Positions 24,650-38,317 of a DNA stretch of 64,000 nt are shown piece after piece. Each line of letters opens with the position of its first letter. Position 1 is the first letter of the stretch. The position numbers and the translations under genes are program-made. A model generated the notes under the pieces. That model had not been told where the DNA came from and did not search any database. It saw nothing but the letters and a program-made list of their open reading frames with translations. Source of the stretch: Sipunculus nudus (taxonomy: Eukaryota > Annelida > Sipuncula > Golfingiida > Sipunculidae); the NCBI GenBank assembly GCA_026874595.1, contig CM049317.1:363108-427107 (forward strand), given 5' to 3'.

Positions 24650-26096
24650 CCACATACTGCTCAAATCGCATTCGCACAATGCTCATGATGCTATAACACA
24701 CTGCTCAGAGGGCATTCACACACTGCTCAGAGGGCATTCACACACTGCTCAGAGGGCATTCACACACTGCTCAGAGGGCATTCGCACAATGCTCAGAGGG
24801 CATTCACACACTGCTCAGAGGGCATTCTCACACTGCTCAGAGGGCATTCGCACAATGCTCAGAGGGCATTCGCACAATGCTCAGAGGGCATTCACACACT
24901 GCTCAGAGGGCATTCGCACAATGCTGAAAGGGCATTCACACACTGCTCAGAGGGAATTCACAAACTGCTGAGAGGGTATTCACACAATGCTCAGAGGGCA
25001 TTCGCACAATGCTCAGAGGGCATATACACACTGCTCAGAGGGCATTCGCACAATGCTCTGAGGGCATTCACACAATGCTCAGAGGGCATTCACACACTGC
25101 TCAGAGGGCATTCGCACAATGCACAGAGGGCATTCACGCACTGCTCAGAAGGCATTCACACACTGCTCAGAGGGCATTCGCACAATGCTCAGAGGGCATT
25201 CACACACTGCTCAGAGGGCATTCCCACAATGCTCAGAGGGCATTCTCACAATGCTCAGAGGGCATTCACACACTGCTCAGAGGGCATTCTCACAATGCTC
25301 AGAGGGCATTCACACAATGCTCAGAGGGCATTCGCACATTGCTCAGAGGGCATTCACTCAATGCTCAGAGGGCATTCACACAATGCTCAGAGGGCATTCA
25401 CACACTGCTCAGAGGGCATTCACACAATGCTCAGAGGGCATTCACACACTGATCAGAGGGCATTCGCACAATGCTCAGAGGGCATTCGCACAATGCTCAG
25501 AGGGCATTCACACACTGCTCAGAGGGCATTCTCACAATGCTAAGAGGGCATTCACACAATACTCAGTGGGCATTCACACACTGCTCAGAGGGCATTCACA
25601 CACTACTCAGAGGGCATTCGCACAATGCTCAGAGGGCATTCTCACATTGCTCAGAGGGCATTCACACAATGCTCAGAGGGCATTCACACACTGTCAGAGG
25701 GCATTCGCACACTGCTCAGGGGGCATTCGCACACTGCTCAGAGGGCATTCACACAATGCTTAGAGGGCATTCACACACTGCTCAGAGGGCATTCACACAC
25801 TGCTCAGAGGGCATTCACACACTGCTCAGAGAGCATTCCCACACTGCTCAGAGGGCATTCGCGCACTGCTCAGAGGGCATTCGCACAATGCTCAGAGGGC
25901 ATTCGCACAATGCTCAGAGGGCATTCAAACACTGCTCAGAGGGCATTCACACAATGCTCAGAGGGCATTCACACACTGCTCAGAGGGCATTCGCACAATG
26001 CTCAGAGGGCATTCACTCACTGCTCAGAGGGCATTCACACACTGCTCAGAGGGCATTCACACACTGCTCAGAGGGCATTCACACAATGCTCAGAGG
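24650..26096. repeat. 22-bp minisatellite, about 65 copies
   Basis: The unit is 'cacactgctcagagggcatt' plus two bases (22 bp). Variants concentrate at a few sites: cac/cgc/ctc before 'ac', and ctg versus atg. Because 22 is not a multiple of 3, a single 66-bp reading covers all three frames, so open frames of up to 280 codons occur in every forward frame. They are not evidence of genes. Confidence 0.95.
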
Positions 26097-27355
26097 AAAT
26101 ATGCACGCTACTCATACTCGTATTGGTGTGTGTGTGTGTGGGGGTGGGGGTTGGGGTGCTGGGGAGTTGTAACATGGTTTTTCCCTTGGTTGGAAAAGTC
26201 GGGGGCATGTCTCCCGTGTCTATCACCACATTACGCCCCCCTGACATGAGAAAAAAAAGACTAAAAATTATTAAGGTCTTTTTTAACGTCTTGGTCTTAT
26301 GTCACAACCCCCTTCCCCCCCCCCCCCCTCCACTCCCCCCCCCCCCCTCCACCTCAGCGTTAAGTTCTAACAGAAGTGCAGCAAGACAGTCAAACGGAAA
26401 AGTGGCCACCACTATGCCTAAGTCAGCTGAACTGATAAAAAAACTTAATGGTCAATGTAAATATTAGGTTTCTGCATAATGGAAAGGACACAACTGATAT
26501 CTTAAACGATGAAACAATGCATACAGAAATGCAAAAAAAAAGTATAGGTGATCACACAGGTATTGCACAACTTATAAAAATTTCATGGTAATTCATGACC
26601 TCTTATTAATGCCTAAAATAATAAAGTTTGAAATGTAAGAAAAGATTATCATAGCATTATATATTTAAATAAGTCTCTAAAAAGAAAATTTTACCGTGAT
26701 GAATGATAAAAAATATAGTGTGACGTTTAACTGTTGTTTCAGTATTGAACAACAGTCCTGAAAAAAACTTAATCGGCCGATTTACATTTAATTAAATATG
26801 GTGACAACGATATATCTGTAAATCATGCACAATTTTATTAATTTTTTATTAAATAAATTAGTTTGCTGGGTTCAGACTGTGTCAAGAACGCTTCGGATAT
26901 ACATAAAGTATACATTGCGTACAATTTATTGCAGATCTGTTTACACTTTCACATAAACATAAGTACACATGTATATGCTGGGCTGATGTAAAAGTCTTAT
27001 CGGTTTTGATCACAGCACGGGTTCGACATGGGACCTGTAAACCACTGGACAGACAACGGATAAAGTTTGATCACTTAATGTCAGCATGAATGCAAGTCAC
27101 CTGAGCTTAACATCCCTTTATTTGCTGTATTTTGTGGGGAAAAAAGGGAAAATGAACTTCCGGGAAATATGTCCGGCTTATATAACTTTCAAAGTAATAA
27201 ATTTTCGGCAGGAAAATGTTGGGTTTTGGTAAAGGTTTTTATGAACTGCTTATAAATTACCCAGGGCGGGCAATGTTGTCAAAAATCCAGTAAAATGCAG
27301 AGACTAACAGAGATATTAAGAACAAATATAATTATCATCATACTTACACTTTTTA
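26097..27355. other. gene-free spacer with GT- and C-rich runs
   Basis: A (GT)n/G-rich run (26126-26165) and interrupted C-runs (26316-26352) follow the minisatellite. The remainder is AT-rich with no gene recognised. Confidence 0.45.
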
Positions 27356-27650
27356 TATTTACATTTGAACTGAGTCTATTGAATATGCACTTTTTATAAC
27401 TAGCTAAGTTTTCTGCTCATTTGTAGTAACTAGGTATGTTGTTCCATAGAACAGCTGCTATATACTTGACAGAATGTATATCAAAATAAGTAGTGTTAAC
27501 TCTGGGAATAGTTTAATCATTATAAGATCACAGCCTAGTAACAATATATGTCTTTTTATGAATAAATTGGACAAATAATATGGGTTAAGCCCGCAGCTTG
27601 ACTTAAAACTTCAATGGCAATTTTATGCAGCCGGTCCAGAGCAACATTTA
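27356..27650 (-). pseudogene. remnant of a LINE reverse transcriptase C-terminus
   Basis: On the minus strand, with frame changes, I read LDRLHKIAIEVL, then LNPYYLSNLFIKRH, then DIHSVKYIAAVLWNNIPSYY and SYKKCIFNRL. This matches the usual end of Jockey/CR1/L2-type LINE proteins ('S.RY.GA.LWN.LP...FK'). Only about 290 bp remain. It is unrelated in detail to the LINE at 19.7-23.9 kb. Confidence 0.6.
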
Positions 27651-29227
27651 CCTTGTTAGATTTATTTAACAAATCATCATATGCGATATTTTAGTTATAT
27701 ATATACAAGTCTCAAAGCCAGCGCTAAATACTTCTTATTACATAGTAGCTATTAGGTGATGTCTTATTACTGATCTCCTCAGAGCTACAGATTTATTACG
27801 CTACACCACATATGATTCCCATGTTTTGGGCCCTTGAAATCTTGTTATGTTTTCACGAATATAAGGCGTTTATAGGGGTGTCATCTGCAAATGACGATTC
27901 CTATATAGTCTGCGAATGTAAGAAACCGTATTGCGGAGGTAGCAATTAGCAACACGACTTTGATTAAAATGACCCGACCTGTCTTCAACAGCGCTACCAG
28001 TGACTAACCCAACCGGCATGTAAACAAACCACACGTGTATACCCGCTTGTGTTGTGTCCCAGTCATACCTACATTTGGTACAAGATATGACACACACACA
28101 CATGTATTTTCACTTATTATCCAACTTATCTAAAAGGCAGAACTGACTTGGCCACTGTGGGTCTGAGCAAGGATTTCATCACAAACATCTACCCAGACAC
28201 ACCTTTAGCATCAGTTTTAGAAAAGTGTCATTACATGTTTACAGCGGTCCCGCTGTCCAGCTCCATGAGAGGGGATGTATCTTGTTCGTATATAAACGAT
28301 GATACGGTAATTAGTGAGAGTCATCATATGTGGGTGTACGGTATGCGACATCGTGTTACATGGCCGTTTCAATATAATGACATCAAGGTACAAGTATGAT
28401 AATATATTACACGTATCTTATGCAGCAGAAGTTATGGTTAGCGGAAGCACGGTAACCCCACACGTCTACGTGTTGTTAATACGCTTCTTACATTTATTCG
28501 TTTATCTGGACACGTTTAAACTTGGGTTGTCTTACATGTGTTCGTCTATCTGTAATCACCTTGGTGGGTTGCCACCGATGCTGTGGCTCCATATCTATTG
28601 GAGGAATGGTGTTGTTATCTAAAATACATTAGCTGCCTCGAAGTTTTGCTATCCACCATCGCGGAGTTTTCAAGATATCATACATTGCAACTTAATAATT
28701 GTGATTCAGAATTTTAAAGAGTAATGATTTTTAGTTAAGTCTATATTAAAATCATGATTGTAAAAATTGTTCAATATTTCGCCCACCTGTGAGTCATAGC
28801 AAAGGCGTGGCGTCCGCCCATCGTCTGATGTCTGTGTTGTAACCACTATTGTAAAAACGGTCAATATTGTAATAATTATAGCAATACTTTCTGTAATAAC
28901 AACCACTTTTGCAATATTTTTTTAACATTAGTAGTTGGTGTTTCAGGTGAATAGTTCTTTCTTCAAAACTTACTTTAAACATTTGTAGCCTTTATTTCGT
29001 AAAAAAGTACAACCTCATGATGAATCTCACATATCAAGATAATTAAAGGTTTTAAAATGAAAATTGCCTGTCGTTTTATAAACGTTTTATTTATGTTAAA
29101 CCTAACATAAGTAAAACCTGGCACCGTTTGACAAACTGATGTCATTAAGAGAATTCCTGGGGATTCCCAACAAAGGGCATAGTTTATTGTATGTTATTAC
29201 ACTAGTGACCTTCATATACAATACTGA
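27651..29227. other. gene-free DNA
   Basis: Overlapping short open frames on both strands (27870-28103 minus; 28148-28622 plus) show no domain, signal peptide or convincing splice context. I make no call. Confidence 0.35.
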
Positions 29228-29575
29228 TTGGAATAATAACCAGCGGCACCTTGTCTTGAGCACTGTTGTAACAATAACTAGGGGCACCTTGTCTTGAGCA
29301 CTGTTGTAACAATAACCGGTGGCCCCTTGTCTTGAGCACTGTTGTAACAATAACCAGCGGCACATAGTCTTGAGCAATATTGTAACAATAACCAGCGGCT
29401 ACTTGTCTCGGGCACTGTTGTAACAATAACCAGCGGCACCTGGTCTTGAGCACTTTTGTAACAATAACAAGCGGCACCTTGTCATGGGCACTGTTGTAAC
29501 AATAACCAGCGCACCTTGTCACGGGCACTGTTGTAACAACAACCAGCGCACCTTGTCACGGGCACTATTGTAATA
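29228..29575. repeat. 38-bp minisatellite, about nine copies
   Basis: The unit is 'gcaccttgtcttgagcactg' followed by 'ttgtaacaataaccagcg' (38 bp). Copies vary at the gggg/cagcg/ccggtg position, and the last three have one base deleted. Confidence 0.9.
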
Positions 29576-29808
29576 CATGTTATAACGTGCATTTATATAT
29601 GTGTACGTATACTTAAATAATGGAATATAAAATTAATGAGTTTACAAACATAACACTTGCCAGTAGTTGACTGGCATAGGTATCAGCATAATAAAGGGGT
29701 GGGGGGGGGGGGTTCAGAGAGCCTTTTTGCGCGCCCATGATGACGCACCTGTCATATTTACTCTAAAATACGTGAAAGGCACATATAACATGTTACAAGT
29801 ACAACAAT

Positions 29809-29864
<56 letters not shown>

Positions 29865-31362
29865 ATATCCTCTTGACAGATAAAACATAATAAAAATACA
29901 TACCTCGAAAAATCACTTGTGTTGAAGTGTGATTTATACAGCATAGAGCTTAGTGAAAACAACTTTAACATTATTGTACAGAGCACCAATGAACACAATA
30001 TCGACGACCATCACTCTAACAGACACATCAAAAGCTTCTGCAGGTAGTATCAGAACAGCAGTGTCATCTCTGGTCATGTGACCACCACGGTTAGGATAGA
30101 GCTTTTGTTAATACGATACCAACAACAAAAATTGAAAATTCGACATATCCACTGTCAGATACGACCCCTCTTCTGTCCGTGCTGACCACACGACCCACCT
30201 GTACTTGATGAACACTGATTGGTTTGAAAAACATCATTTTGCATAACAACATACTAAGAAACCTGGAATATGGACAGTCTACAAGCGACTACATGTATAC
30301 TAAACAAACCTAGAATATGGGCAGTCTACAAGCGACTACATGTATCCAGATAAATCACAGGGTATGGATAAAGTAAGCCGTGAGAGCTCTGCAAATTTCT
30401 GGCTTCAGATGCCGAAGTATCCCATGAGGCACGGACGGACACCACAAGAAATATCATTGTAACTTGCACCATCCGTCTTCTGTACGAAGAAGCTCTCCGG
30501 GATGGACAGGCATGAAACATACAGGCTGACAAAGCAGTCCGGAGACATATGTGTTTTCACCCAAACAGACACACGTATGGAGGCTATGTTAAAACGAGTA
30601 CATGTAGAGTCCGGTGCACGATATCAAATTATGCTGGATCTATGGACATGCCAAACGTCAAACTATTCCTAAAATAAAGCCTTGCCTGTGACAAAGGTAT
30701 TCAAATGGATGGACATGCAAAATGGCACCCAAACCGAACGCACGAATGGACGCCACTCAAAAACCATTATGATTGAATCCACCAATCTCTTTGGCTCCAG
30801 TTCACAGGTTCCCCTAAAATGATGATTGGTTTCTTAAAGTTCCGTCTCTGGGTTTAAGGGTGTCCGGAGACGAAATCGGCGGTGACCGAAGTAAGCTGAA
30901 CACAAGGAATACCCGACCCTTCGTTTCGGAGGACAGAATAACATAATACGAACGATATACAGACATTCGGAAAAGGAAAGTACACACATTTATAAATCAA
31001 ATATGAACAGCATGGACTCTCAGAACACAGGGTGATACAGATTTCTTGTGACTGATGTGTATTTGTTCACCTGAACGACCTGCTCTTGCTCTACTCTTGT
31101 GACAGACCTTTTGCTTCCCACTTCTGCCACCTGCCGGTCACGAATGATACCGAGTGTTTGGGTTCGTTAAATTGACAATTTAAGATAATATTTTGCTGTA
31201 TTTTACAGTCCCCTGTTAATATAAATAATGGCAATGCCGAGGTAATACTAACACAAAGACCGAACCTGCAGCGTAACAGCGAGGCAAGACCTGCAGGTTT
31301 ACCACATGTTTATAATTTGTTATATCGCCATCTTGTGTACATTGTCCAGTGTCAAATCATGA
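29576..31362. other. gene-free DNA with (AT)25 and a short duplication
   Basis: A perfect (AT)25 tract lies at 29811-29860, with a G-run at 29700-29712. A sequence of about 50 bp containing 'agtctacaagcgactacatg' occurs twice in tandem at about 30264-30350. No gene recognised; the first part probably includes the 3' untranslated region and downstream flank of the lectin gene. Confidence 0.45.
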
Positions 31363-31687
31363 TCATGACATTTTGTTAGACAGGGCCTGGTGTGTTGTGC
31401 TCCTGCGTATTATACTGTCCCAGCCTTTTGAGTATTTTTTAGTTCTTTTTGACGGGTTTTGAAGGCCCGCTGTTTCTGTGACGCCATCAGTGAGAAGTGT
31501 ATCCCAGTTGTGAACAAACGATGCTCGTCTGCTCTGAAGGGTATCTATTGATGACGTAGAGGACCACGTGGCGTACAGGTCAGAGGCGGTAATGGAAGGA
31601 GCTGCCAATGGTTTGGTGACAAAAGAATTCTGGGAAATCTCGTTCAGCATTCTTGGTTCTGTTGCTTCACGTTTGCCTTGACGTCTC
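31363..31687 (-). CDS. exon 9: cytoplasmic tail and stop codon
   Basis: It encodes a basic start (RRQGKREATEPRM), then about 100 residues with no known domain. Visible features are RRASF (a possible basophilic kinase site), DTLL (resembling a dileucine sorting signal) and clusters of Ser/Thr. No ITAM or TIR motif is seen. It enters in phase 2 after 'gccattcag' and ends at TGA 31363-31365. The phase match to the transmembrane exon makes this assignment firm. Confidence 0.75.
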
Positions 31688-34600
31688 CTGAATGGCAATA
31701 ATCACAATAATATTAACAGCCGCAAACACGTATTGTCATATTCTATGAGAGGCTAATGGATATTAGGCCTAAAACGGTGCCAGATTTTGCATCATAATAC
31801 ATTAAAACTACCCTAAATTGCACCAGTAAAGATTATATTAGCCTGTACTAGGTCGGTAGGCATTCACAAGCTCCCTATATTTAATTTCATGCTGTTTGTT
31901 CATTCACACGAACGAGAGTTTTTTGTACGTGTTTTTAGTTCTCTCCTGATACACTCACAGTACCCTCTTTATGGATTTATGATTTAGATAATAACGTCAT
32001 ACACCTGCATATGCACCTTAAAACCAATTCATTTTTGTTGTTTAAATTCATATCAGACCCACTCATATGTAACCCATTTTAAAGATAGTGCAGTGTTTCT
32101 TTCTAATGGCATATCTATGGATAATATTTTCAATAATTTAAAGCATAAATTTTCAAAAGTTGATTACCCAGTAAGAGAATACCACTGCGAATATTTAATT
32201 GCATGAAAATATACAGACAACTTTATTGTGCTTTGTTTTTCTACACGGTCTCTTTCGCATTGAAAACGCAATATTAATATACATTGGCAAACTATTTAAA
32301 TTATCTTTTTTTCATGTAACAAATTTGATTTTTTATCAACCAAAAACAAGATATTGGAATTTTGAAAAGTTCCACTCTTGAAAATTATTATTTAAAAAAG
32401 CCATAATATTTAAAAAAAACTTTAAATCTTCAAGAATATGGTCACCATTAGAAAGAACACTGTACAAAGTATATTACAATATAGCTTTATATATACCCTA
32501 ACCCTAACCTTATTATAATATAGCTTCATGCGGCCGAATATGATTTTGATTAATCGAACAACTCTTTGGTTAATAAAAATGACAGGATTTCTGCAATAGA
32601 TGCTATGTTATTAGCACACTATGTATTACATAACGTACCTACAGCAGGTACACAACAAGGCGACCAGCAGCAGGAGTATAAAGGCGCTTGTTGCAGCAGC
32701 GATGAAAGTATACATCACATCATAAGACGCTGGAACAATTAACGTAAAGTAAGTTAGACAACATGATACAACATTGTATAAACATGTTTTGCCGATGCCA
32801 AGCGGCCAGGTAGGTCATTCAAACATGTATGATGTCTTACTCACTAATGGCACTACCCTAGTTTCCTGTTTCCCTTTTTCCTCTAAGAATATATTTTTAT
32901 ATTCTAAAGCACATAGGAAACGATTCAGATACATAAATTATACATCCAGCCTCATATCATTTAAAGTATACGCATCGCCCCGATAACCTTAAATCCGTAA
33001 AATTGACGTTATTTGTATTTTATCACAATATTCCTAACCTGGCGATCTACTGGTTGTTCTTCCCTCGGTCATGGTACGTGTTGTCCGGTCTGAAGTTGAA
33101 ACTTCAACTCTTGTTGCTATGCTGATTGTTTCACCTGTTTCGGAATATACTAAATGGATAATCGTTCTATTATCAGTTCCAGGAATCTTATAAATTATAA
33201 CAAATAACAAATAGTGTTAATAGTTTAACATCATTTAACCTCAATCAAACGTTGATATAATTTGTTTTTTTTTCCGAATCAATTAAAGGTTTACCACAAA
33301 GAAAGAATGTTTACAAATTTCAATGATGTAATGCCTGTATAAACATACATTAAAAGAGTTACTAAGAATGATATCAGGGGGAATATCCAAAATGAAGCCT
33401 TTACATATTGAATATTACAATATAAGATATATCATAGCTGTTTAAAAATCCCAACCTGTATAGAAGTGCTCTAAAGGTGACGTCAGGTCCCTTGTATAAT
33501 CTGTGCGCGTGACGGAGCTGCCCCTGGTATTTTCTTCGAAAGTTGTATAATCTGGAGGCGTGACGGAGCTGCCCATGGTATTTTCTTGGGTAGTTGTATA
33601 ATATATAGGCGTGACAGAGCTACCCCTGGTATTTTCTTGGGTAGTTGTATAATCTGTAGGCGTGACGGAGCTGTCCATGATATTTTCATGAGTAGCTGTA
33701 TATTCTGTGGGCGTGACGGAGGTGTCCCTGTTATTTCCGTGGGTAGTTGTATAATCTGTAGGCGTGACGGAGCTGCCCATGGTATTTTCTTTGGTAGTTG
33801 TATAATCTGTAGGCGTGACGGAGCTCTCCATGATATTTTCATGAGTAGTTGTATATTCTGTGGGCGTGACGGAGGTGTCCCTGTTATTTTCATGAGTAGT
33901 TGTATATGCTGTGGGTGTGACGGAGGTGTCCCTGTTATTTTCGTGGGTAGTTGTATAATCTGGAGGCGTGACGGAGCTGCCCATGGTATTTTCTTGGGTA
34001 GTTGTATAATCTGTAGGCATGACGGAGCTGTCCATGATAGTTGTATATTCTGTGGGCGTGACGGAGGTGTCCCTGTTATTTTCGTGGGTAGTTGTATAAT
34101 CTGTAGGCGTGACGGAGCTGCCCATGGTATTTTCTTTGGTAGTTGTATAATCTGTAGGCGTGACGGAGCTGCCCATGATGTTTTCATGAGTAGTTGTATA
34201 TTCTGTGGGCGTGACGGAGGTGTCCCTGTTATTTTCTTGGGTAGTTGCATAATCTGTAGGCGTGACGGAGCTACCCCTGGTATTTTCTTGGGTAGTTGTA
34301 TAATCTGTAGGCGTGACAGAGTTACCCCTGGTATTTTCTTGGGTAGTTGTATAATCTGTAGGCGTGACAGAGCTGCCCATGGTATTTTCTTGGGTAGTTG
34401 TATAATCTGTAGGCGTGACGGAGCTGCCCATGTTATTTTCATGAGTAGTTGTATATTCTATGGGCGTGACGGAGGTGTCCCTGTTATTTTCTTGGGTGGT
34501 TGTATAATCTGTAGGCGTGACGGAGCTACCCCTGGTATTTTCTTGGGTAGTTGTATAATCTGTAGGCGTGACAGAGTTACCCCTGGTATTTTCTTGGGTA

Positions 34601-37600
34601 GTTGTATTATCTGTTGGCGTGACGGAGCTGCCCATGGTATTTTCTTGGGTAGTTATAATTTCTGTAGGTGTGGTCGTGCTTTCTCTGTTGTTTTCTGGTG
34701 TAAATGTATATTCTGCAGACGTGTCCGTGTTTCCTCTGATTTCTGTGGTTAATGTTTGACCAGCAGCTGTAGTTTCTAAATAAAATGGTTGAAATGCATA
34801 TTTACAAATGAATGTATATATCCGATTTTGTTCAATGCTTAATTGTTAATATATGGATCTGGTGTATCTTACGAAGCTTGAGATATGACTTCCTATAGTC
34901 ACCCGGATATGTCTAATTAGTATTATCGCATAAGTAGAAAAATGCTCTAATCAAGTGCGAGTTTTCTGACACAGAATGTTACATATCTCACCACTGAGCT
35001 CGGATTCACATATCGAGTGCCCTCTAAGACCATGGCAGAGCTCTGGCTTCCAGGTGCCTGATTGATCCATGACAAGACACCGTCCGTGTTCCGGAAGTTT
35101 ATCTGCGTCTGTCGACCAGTAACTAGTCCTCTTTTGAAAATCGGCAAACCTATCGTCAGCTTTATAAGAGAAGGTACAGACTTTGAAGAAATCATGAGCA
35201 TAATTGTCTTGATTAATTATTCGGCTTACTTACCTGTAAGCGTATAGGTATATACCGGTGTGCGTCGAATCTGGGTAATCATAATCATAATTCATTTACA
35301 ATTATATGTACCGGCCGGAACATAAGCAACCTTCGCGTTATTACATAAGAAAATTCACTTTATTGCATAATGAGGGCAACCAAAGCAACAGAAAACTTAC
35401 CAATGACCCATGTCCACCTTCTGCGACTACTGGCGAGCCAGACGGCTTGTGAGGGGGCCCTCTTGACTAGTGGTTTAACATCTCCCTCCATGGCTGATGT
35501 GGCTGTATATACCATATGGGAGTTTCTTTTTCTGCTGTAATTCTTGCAGAATGTGAATTGTGTTTTCCAGGTTTCCTCCGTTGGATGGATATAGAAACAA
35601 TGCCCCGTTCTGTTTCCTTTAACTTCTGATAGATCACATGTAGGTCCTTCTGGAAGCATTTACCGGGCATTTATCAATGGGTATAAAACATATATTCTTA
35701 CACCTGAGCATGCCAAGGGAAACGGCAGATACATTGGAACTTAAACAACTCTATATATTTACAAACATCAGACTCTACGGGGAAGAAATAAGGAAGGAAC
35801 TAGTTCCTATATACCAACAGAAAAAACAGAATCCAATGGTTGTATTCATTCCCTGTCGTTTATGACGAGCCTTATACGTTGAGTGAATGTATTATTTGTT
35901 TTAGTCCTTATGACCTATATGGTGATGGACGTTTCTCCATTTCATAATTATCGAATATTCCATCAGCCTCATTCTTTCGGAGGACATAGTTTAGATTATG
36001 GTGCCACATGTAAGTAGGTACCTAATAGAAAAGCGGAACACTATAGTGATCACCTTGTCCTTCCGTCCGTCATGCCGTCCTTCCTTCCATCAGTGACACT
36101 GTGTTTCGCGCAAATTAACTAGTTCAAAGAGATTACATTTGATGTTTTGATGATAGGTATTTATAAGGGCTTTAAACTTATCGAATTTAAGGCCTGTCTA
36201 TCACGAGTTCTAGTATGACTGCCAGAGCACAATCAATGATTTTCTTTGTGAAATCTGATAGAAGATCGACACCCATGAAGGGATTTGTGCTTTCAAATTC
36301 CTGACTCCTTTGAATCCAATATAGCGGCCAGGCAAGTAAATTAAAAATCCATTTGCATGCATTACCTCAATAATATTGCCGTGATTTTTTCTAAAGGCAG
36401 GTTTATATGAAAAAAAAATGTGATGATAGATGTCAGACCAATCTGATATCCACAGAGTTCAGCTGTCATTTAAGGAAGTAACAATCGCGGGGCATAATTG
36501 AGAACGTTCACGTTCCCAGAAATCTAGAGTGTTAAATCATCACGGCAATGTTTCTACTTGCAGGCGTGTACTGTTTATCATTTTACCTGTGACACATATT
36601 GCAGCAAATTTGTCCGAATCAGAAATGTCTCTCCAGAAATACCGGTTTCCTAGAGCATAGCGAGCCATCATACACTGTTTCTCGCGGACTGTAGGAGCAC
36701 CTTCATTCCATGAGTCTAGCGGTTCTTCGGCTACAACAGTTTAATTAATACTGATAAATGACCAAGTAACACTTTTGAATTTACAAGTAATATTTTATGT
36801 GGGGCCTTGTGGAAATGATATTTCTTAAATACTATTGCTGGATAAGGGTAGCATCCCTGGCTATTACAACTTTTTGATTTTAAATCTAGCACATTGTTTA
36901 ACCTAAATGGTACATGTTTCGATACAGTATTTTGTCTACCATGCTTCTTTCGTGTGTAAATTATAAGATTCAATAAACCAGGCATAATTTTCAAAATTAG
37001 ATTTTAAACAATAATGAAGCATGATATATTTGCTTGTGGTGATAATGTCATTCGATCTCGCATACGCCTACCAAAAGCGCTGACTCTTATTTTATGTTTT
37101 GAATCGCTTTAAACTGGGAATGCTTCTACCTAAGGTGGTATCAGTCTTTTTGAGATATAACATAACCTCCAAAGTTTTGAAGAGATCGCATCCAAACATA
37201 TTATTCAAAATCATCGCTCCCGAATCTTTTCTAGGGATGAAGAACCAGAAGGTCCTTCGTATTTATGTTGATGATTTCTCTCTTTGCTTAAAATCCTTCC
37301 AAAAATTATAAAGAGTACTAATCATCCATTTTATATAAATACATCAAGCTGTGCTGTCATTAAAAAAACTACAATCTTGTATAGAGAACAAAAATTTTCA
37401 CATTTTTTATAGTATTTCTAGATTTTGTCTGAAACAGTAAACTTTCAAAGTGTCAGGAGAATTACATCGCACGCTCGTTCCACATATTAGATTTTAATTT
37501 CTACAGAATAATTCTACTTTGTGTGGACATGCATTTCGCAAAAGTTCCTCTTATTCTCATTTAAATGGCTGTTGTTACGATGTTCATTGTAACTCACCGT

Positions 37601-38263
37601 CCACAGAGTACACATGTTGACCTTCTTCAGAGCATTTGTGATCCTCAGGGCAGTTTTGAGGTAATTGTCCACATAAGCCATTCCGGGTCAGAGAGTGCGA
37701 CAGACAGCAACATGCAAATTCCTCAGATTTTACCTGAAAACTTCATTGGTTACTGCTCTTCTAGTTTTATTTTAAACGAAATTGTGTTTGGCAGCATTAA
37801 AAAAATTATCCTTAGCTTAATTAAGTTCATATAACTCACTGTACCGATTTAATCTTTCTAAACTGCAACGATCCCCCATTAAGTGCATGGATTTTTTTCG
37901 CTTTTATTGTAGTTCGTCAATAATACAATGATGCAGTGAAGCAGGTGGGACAGAGGAAAAATTACAAATACCTGAGGTTCAACGTAAACTGATTTTAACT
38001 GGTGACATTTACAAAGAGGATGCGACTCTGAAACAAAAAGAGTATATATGTGTGACAAAAAAAGGTTTCGCTGTATATTTACTGGTTTCATGTAGAAAAA
38101 TGGTCTCTCATGGCGTTGGCAATATGTTAAACATTCTGCAACTCCAGCCGATACGTTTATGTTTCGACAAAGCCGAGCTTCCTGCTGCTCCTCAAAACAG
38201 CCCTGGTAATATACAGCCGAGTGGCTGTAGTCCTCTGAAAGATCAATCAGGATTCTAAGTTCC

Positions 38264-38317
<54 letters not shown>

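Noticed and set aside
24650-26096. Resemblance of short-period arrays to a CRISPR array
   Set aside because: Units are directly adjacent with no unique spacers, the setting is eukaryotic, and no cas genes are present.
24789-26467. Overlapping open frames of 60-280 codons in the 22-bp array
   Set aside because: All are translations of one repeat in its three equivalent frames, and the unit has no stop words. Most start at an ATG supplied by the repeat itself.
32496-32509. Interstitial telomere repeat as a fusion scar
   Set aside because: Only just over two units; chance is sufficient.
33483-34442. 319-codon minus-strand frame in the mucin exon
   Set aside because: A frame-shifted reading of the same repeat that does not match the phase-1 splice junctions.
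33586-34752. 388-codon plus-strand frame opposite the mucin exon
   Set aside because: It is the antisense of the 51-bp repeat. The minus strand has the splice sites, matching phases and Thr/Ser stalk composition.
34947-35201. 84-codon minus-strand frame over exon 5
   Set aside because: It is out of frame with the lectin fold; the coding frame defined by C..C..ICE and by splice phases is a different one.
37879-38265. A single 128-codon exon covering the WSC-like cassette region
   Set aside because: The frame runs past a good donor (GTATTT at the Gln codon) into non-coding sequence. The splice-based exons fit the phases better, though retention of the 57-bp internal intron stays possible.
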